DNA of 18,664 bases from Curvibacter sp. (GTDB taxonomy: Bacteria; Pseudomonadota; Gammaproteobacteria; Burkholderiales; Burkholderiaceae_C): the NCBI GenBank assembly GCA_003500955.1, contig DNQP01000259.1:1-18664 (forward strand), written 5' to 3'. Within the stretch, counting starts at the first letter, position 1, and every line of letters starts with the position of its first letter. A model generated the notes under the pieces. The model worked only from the letters and a program-made list of their open reading frames with translations. It was not told the DNA's origin and made no database searches. Position numbers and translations under genes: made by a program. Positions 15,454 to 18,664 of the stretch are shown piece after piece.

Positions 15454-17459
15454 GAGGGCCAGCTCAATTCATTCCATTCGCGTCGCAGGGTTGCCAGATC
15501 GGCGCCAGGCCGTGCACCCGCGGGTGCATAACGCAGGATTTCAAAACGGCGCAGCCATGCCTGGATGGCCTGCACCCGATTGTCCGCGGGATCGTGCCGC
15601 GAGGCCAGCAGGCGAGCCAGTTCGCGTGGCGTGGCCGCCGCACCGGGCTGCAGGCCCTCCCCCTGCAGCCGCTGGCGCACGAGGTCGAGCAGGCGCAACC
15701 AGGGGTCGCGCCGACTGCGCTCCCAACGCGTCCAAGCCGCCCCCACCAGGCTGGCCAGCACCAGCGCGCCCAGCAGCAGGTAGCCCAGGTCCTCCCAGCT
15801 CGGCGCCTCGAAGCCCAGCGCGCGCAGCAAGTCGAGCTGCCGGCTCTGGGTGTAGTTGAGGACGCGCTGGTTCCAGGCGTTGTTGACGGCCTCCCAGACG
15901 GCACGCATGCTTTGCACGAAGGTCGGACTGATCACATTGCCCACCGCGGTCGCCACCGCGCCGCGCGGCGCGAGCAGGCGCTGCAGCGAGCCGATGCGCC
16001 CGGGCATGACGGAGGCCGTGGGATCCACCCGCACCCAGCCCTGCCCGGCCAGCCAGACCTCGGTCCAGGCGTGGGCGTCGCTCTGACGCACCACCCAGTA
16101 GCGGTCGACGGCGTTGAGCTCCCCGCCCTGGTAGCCCGTCACGATGCGCGCCGGGATGCCGGCCGCGCGCATGAGCACCGCAAAAGCCGAAGCCATGTGC
16201 TCGCAGAAGCCGGCCTTGCGGTCGAACCAGAACTCGTCGGCGGTATGCTGGCCGTACTGATCGGGTTCGAGCGTGTAGGTATACCCGCCGGTGCGCAGCT
16301 GGGCGAGTACCCGTTCGATCATGGCCACGGGATCGGCACCCGTCTCGCGCTGCAGATCGGCGGCCCACTGCAGGGTCCGGGGGTTGTAGCCCGGGGGCAG
16401 CACCAGATAGTCACTGAGCCCCGCCATCATGCGTTGCGGCCCATGGCGAAAGGCGGTATGCGCCTCGGCCCGGTAACGCAACAGGTCGTTCACTGCCGCA
16501 CTGGAGCGCCACTGCAGTTCCTCGCTCATGCGCGCCTCGAGCTCGCCCGGCAGTTCGGGCGGGCGAGCCGTGGCATCCAGCGTGAGCAGCCAGGGCCGCC
16601 GGTGTGGCTCCAGCGTCATCTCGTAGCGCAGGGGTGGCCCGCTGACCTGCAGGTCCGCGCGTGGCCGGTCCTTGGCCCGGAAGGTGGGCTGCAGTGCCTG
16701 CCACTCGCGCCCGTCGAACGTGGACAGCACCGGGCCGCGGAAGTAAAGCTGGCCCTGCGGCGGGGGCTCGCCCTCGAAGCGCACGCGCAGTGCGATGCTG
16801 TCGTCCAGCGCCAGGCTCGTGATCTGCCCCACCTCCATGCTGCCCGACAGGCCGCTGCGCCCGCTCAGGGCATCCCCCGGCGTGCCCCACAGCGGCGCCA
16901 CGCGGGGAAAGAGCACGAAAAGTAGCACCATGATGGGCGCGCCCAGCAGGGTCATGCGCGTGGCCAGCCGGGCCGACTGCCAGAGCGAAGGTCGGCCCGC
17001 CGGCATGTGGCTGTTGACCAGGGCCGTCAGCAGACCCATGAGCCCCAGCAGCATGGCCGCGGCCGTCAGCAGGGACTGCGAGTAGAAGAAGTTCGTCAGC
17101 ATCGTGAAGAAGCCGAGGAAGAAGACCACGAAGGCGTCACGACGCGCGCGCAGCTCCAGGGTCTTGAGCGCGAGCAGCACCACGATCAGCGTCACGCCGG
17201 CATCCCGGCCCAGCAGGGTGCGGTGCGTGGCCCAGGTGGCGGCCACCGTGAGCACCAGCGCGGCCAGCAGCCACCAGCGCCCAGGCAGCGGCCGCAGGCT
17301 GAAGGCCAGCCAGCCGCGCCAGGCCAGCATGCCCGCGGCCAGCGCGCTGCACCACCAGGGCAGGTGTGCCACGTGCGGCAGCAGCACCCAGGCGATCACC
17401 GCCAGCAGGAACAGGGTGTCGCGGCTGTCACGCGGCAGTTGGGCGAAGGGATTCTTCAT
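15450..17459 (-). CDS. TgpA-like membrane transglutaminase (DUF3488 / transglutaminase-like / DUF4129)
   Basis: This 669-residue inner-membrane protein has an N-terminal bundle of about six to eight spans (14-185, DUF3488). A large periplasmic region then carries a transglutaminase-like core with Cys419 in KAGFCEHMASAF, His463 in SDAHAWTEV and Asp479 in VRVDPTA, an intact papain-like triad. One further span (about 556-577) leads to a short cytoplasmic DUF4129-like tail. The best-known relative, TgpA of Pseudomonas aeruginosa, is needed for viability and lies beside moxR and DUF58 genes. The substrate is not known. The ATG at 17459 was chosen over the in-frame upstream start because it begins just before the first hydrophobic segment and has AGG nearby. 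It forms a coupled pair with the MltB-type gene downstream. Confidence 0.92.
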   Translation of the reverse strand: MKNPFAQLPRDSRDTLFLLAVIAWVLLPHVAHLPWWCSALAAGMLAWRGWLAFSLRPLPGRWWLLAALVLTVAATWATHRTLLGRDAGVTLIVVLLALKTLELRARRDAFVVFFLGFFTMLTNFFYSQSLLTAAAMLLGLMGLLTALVNSHMPAGRPSLWQSARLATRMTLLGAPIMVLLFVLFPRVAPLWGTPGDALSGRSGLSGSMEVGQITSLALDDSIALRVRFEGEPPPQGQLYFRGPVLSTFDGREWQALQPTFRAKDRPRADLQVSGPPLRYEMTLEPHRRPWLLTLDATARPPELPGELEARMSEELQWRSSAAVNDLLRYRAEAHTAFRHGPQRMMAGLSDYLVLPPGYNPRTLQWAADLQRETGADPVAMIERVLAQLRTGGYTYTLEPDQYGQHTADEFWFDRKAGFCEHMASAFAVLMRAAGIPARIVTGYQGGELNAVDRYWVVRQSDAHAWTEVWLAGQGWVRVDPTASVMPGRIGSLQRLLAPRGAVATAVGNVISPTFVQSMRAVWEAVNNAWNQRVLNYTQSRQLDLLRALGFEAPSWEDLGYLLLGALVLASLVGAAWTRWERSRRDPWLRLLDLVRQRLQGEGLQPGAAATPRELARLLASRHDPADNRVQAIQAWLRRFEILRYAPAGARPGADLATLRREWNELSWPS

Positions 17460-17497
17460 GAAGACCTGGGGGAGAACGCGGTGCGCTGCCAACAATA

Positions 17498-17510
17498 CCC
17501 GACAATCGGG
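17498..17510. promoter_or_regulatory. Small inverted repeat over a possible -10 box in the divergent gap before the RidA gene
   Basis: CCCGA (17498-17502), CAA, TCGGG (17506-17510) is a perfect 5-bp inverted repeat in the 83-base gap between two divergent start codons. GACAAT (17501-17506) within it is a reasonable -10 for the rightward gene, 36 bases before its ATG. I found no good -35, so the assignment is tentative. Confidence 0.3.
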
Positions 17511-17542
17511 CGTTCTGCAGTCCGCAACCCTACGGAGTCCCT

Positions 17543-17998
17543 ATGAATATCCAAGAGACACTCAGGCAGCTCGGCATCACCCTGCCCCCCGTGGCCACCC
17601 CCGCCGCGGCCTACGTGCCTTTCGTGCAGACCGGCAAGCTGGTCTTTCTGAGCGGCCACATCGCCAAGAAAGATGGCAAGCCCTGGGTCGGCCAGTTCGG
17701 CAAGACCATGACGACCGAGGAAGGCAAGGCCGCCGCGCGCGCCGTGGCCATCGACCTGATGGGCACGCTGCAGGCCGCCGTGGGCGACCTCAACCGCGTG
17801 CAGCGCATCGTCAAGGTGATGTCACTCGTGAATTCCACACCTGATTTCACCGAGCAGCACCTGGTCACCAACGGGGCCAGCGAACTGCTGGCCCAGGTCT
17901 TTGGCGACAAGGGCGCCCACGCGCGCAGCGCCTTTGGCGTGGCCCAGATTCCCATGGGTGCCTGCGTGGAAATCGAGCTGATCGCCGAGATCGCCTGA
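17543..17998 (+). CDS. RidA/YjgF/YER057c family protein
   Basis: This 151-residue protein is of the RidA superfamily, whose best-studied members deaminate reactive enamine/imine intermediates from PLP enzymes. It shows LVFLSGHIAKKDGKPWVGQFG (33-53), DLNRVQRIVKVMSLVNSTPDF (82-102) and HARSAFGVAQIPMGACVEIE (126-145). Arg128 is at the position of the active-site arginine of E. coli RidA (Arg105). It is about 20 residues longer than classical RidA (~128) and matches the ~150-residue subgroup, for which imine deaminase activity is less certain. The ATG at 17543 is well supported by GGAG five bases upstream. It is a single-gene unit diverging from the transglutaminase gene, with a hairpin just past the stop. 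Confidence 0.92.
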   Translation: MNIQETLRQLGITLPPVATPAAAYVPFVQTGKLVFLSGHIAKKDGKPWVGQFGKTMTTEEGKAAARAVAIDLMGTLQAAVGDLNRVQRIVKVMSLVNSTPDFTEQHLVTNGASELLAQVFGDKGAHARSAFGVAQIPMGACVEIELIAEIA

Positions 17999-18007
17999 GC
18001 ATGAGAA

Positions 18008-18026
18008 GGGCCTGCAGCGCAGGCCC
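18008..18026. terminator. Perfect 8-bp hairpin between convergent RidA and chemoreceptor genes
   Basis: GGGCCTGC (18008-18015), loop AGC, GCAGGCCC (18019-18026). It starts 10 bases past the RidA-family stop and lies about 28 bases beyond the stop of the convergent chemoreceptor gene. No full T tract follows on either strand (minus strand reads TTCTC), so termination would rest on the strong GC stem. It probably serves both genes. Confidence 0.6.
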
Positions 18027-18053
18027 GATGATGCGGGCTGAGTGCCCACCGCT

Positions 18054-18664
18054 TCAGAAACTTTCCCAATCGCTGTCCGACCCACCCTTGGCGATGGCGG
18101 GCGCCGGTTGGCCTGCTGCGGGCAGGGCTCCCGCGGCCCGCCGGGCAACCGGTGTCTGCCGCGCTGGCGGTGAGACGTGGGGCGGCTGCGCTGCGCGCGG
18201 CAAGGGCGCTGCCGGGGTACGGAGGGGCTGGGCCGCGAGCTTGAAGACCGCCACGGCCTGGGCCAGCTGATCGGCCTGTTCGCGCAGGCTCTGGGCCGCC
18301 GCGGCGCTCTGCTCCACCAGCGCCGCGTTCTGCTGGGTCATCTGATCCAGGTTGGCGATCGAGGTGTTGACCTGGGCAATGCCCGAACTCTGCTCACCGG
18401 CCGCGGCCGTGATCTCGCTGATCACGTCGGCCACGCGGCGCACCGACTGCACGATCTCGTTCATGGTGTCGCCGGCCTGGCTCACCAGCTGCGTGCCGGC
18501 GCCGACCTTCTCGACCGAGGTGCCAATCAAGGTCTTGATCTCCTTGGCGGCCTCGGCGCTGCGCCCGGCCAGGGACCGCACTTCACTGGCCACGACGGCA
18601 AAGCCACGGCCCTGTTCACCCGCGCGCGCCGCCTCGACTGCGGCGTTGAGCGCCAGGATGTTGG
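18054..18664 (-). CDS. Methyl-accepting chemotaxis protein, C-terminal part (N-terminus outside window)
   Basis: The frame is open to the right edge; 202 residues are visible. They begin inside the signalling hairpin tip ([20 protein letters not shown], then [16 protein letters not shown]), which contacts CheA and CheW. The C-terminal methylation-helix half of the coiled coil follows (to about residue 140). Sequences such as [20 protein letters not shown] match the conserved MCP pattern. A flexible Pro/Ala-rich linker of about 55 residues then ends in DWESF, which fits the xWxxF pentapeptide that tethers CheR (and CheB) on high-abundance receptors. The sensor domain lies outside the window, so the ligand is unknown. 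The stop is at 18054; no other chemotaxis gene is visible. Confidence 0.95.
   Translation of the reverse strand, partial: NILALNAAVEAARAGEQGRGFAVVASEVRSLAGRSAEAAKEIKTLIGTSVEKVGAGTQLVSQAGDTMNEIVQSVRRVADVISEITAAAGEQSSGIAQVNTSIANLDQMTQQNAALVEQSAAAAQSLREQADQLAQAVAVFKLAAQPLRTPAAPLPRAAQPPHVSPPARQTPVARRAAGALPAAGQPAPAIAKGGSDSDWESF

Noticed and set aside
15594..16925. 443-codon open frame opposite the transglutaminase gene
   Set aside because: It is an antisense shadow; the minus strand has an intact catalytic triad and membrane segments.

Overview
The window is ordinary-looking, GC-rich chromosomal DNA of a betaproteobacterium. Protein sequences such as EtfA/EtfB, the 594-residue acyl-CoA dehydrogenase and the DUF1631 protein look most like those of Burkholderiales, probably Comamonadaceae. 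That placement rests on recalled family resemblance, not on a search. Coding density is high and no gap between genes exceeds about 170 bases. I see no tRNA, rRNA, CRISPR array, insertion sequence, prophage or attachment site.

Left part (1-6000): the 3' end of a DUF1631 gene (+) meets a leftward block. In transcription order this block is etfB, etfA, a DmdC-like acyl-CoA dehydrogenase, a strong rho-independent terminator, and then a nitronate monooxygenase-like gene. The first three form a coherent acyl-CoA oxidation unit: the dehydrogenase passes electrons to the EtfAB flavoprotein. Upstream of etfB is a perfect 16-base palindrome (TTGACGT-AC-ACGTCAA) overlapping a candidate -35 box, so the unit is probably under a dedicated repressor. 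Both gaps inside the unit carry unusual hairpins built from 7-base repeats (consensus near GTTGAGC) running forward and then reversed. This is the most distinctive noncoding signal in the window.

Middle part (6100-14350): an MscS-type channel (-) and a Tat-exported DsrE-like protein (+) diverge. They are followed by a histone deacetylase-like amidohydrolase (-), which starts only 30 bases from a divergent rightward run of moxR-like AAA+ ATPase, DUF58 protein, comEC (DNA uptake channel) and an HDOD protein.

Right part (14260-18664): a leftward pair encodes a TgpA-like membrane transglutaminase and an MltB-type lytic transglycosylase, joined by a GTGA start/stop overlap. The MltB tail runs antisense into the end of the HDOD gene. 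A RidA-family gene (+) then converges, across a perfect 8-bp hairpin, on the C-terminal part of a methyl-accepting chemotaxis protein (-) that ends in a CheR/CheB-type docking pentapeptide.

I did not find a convincing new multi-gene system. The items most worth a second look are the heptamer hairpins around etfA, the palindromic operator before etfB, the separation of TgpA from its usual MoxR-DUF58 partners together with its coupling to MltB, and the antisense C-terminal extension of MltB.
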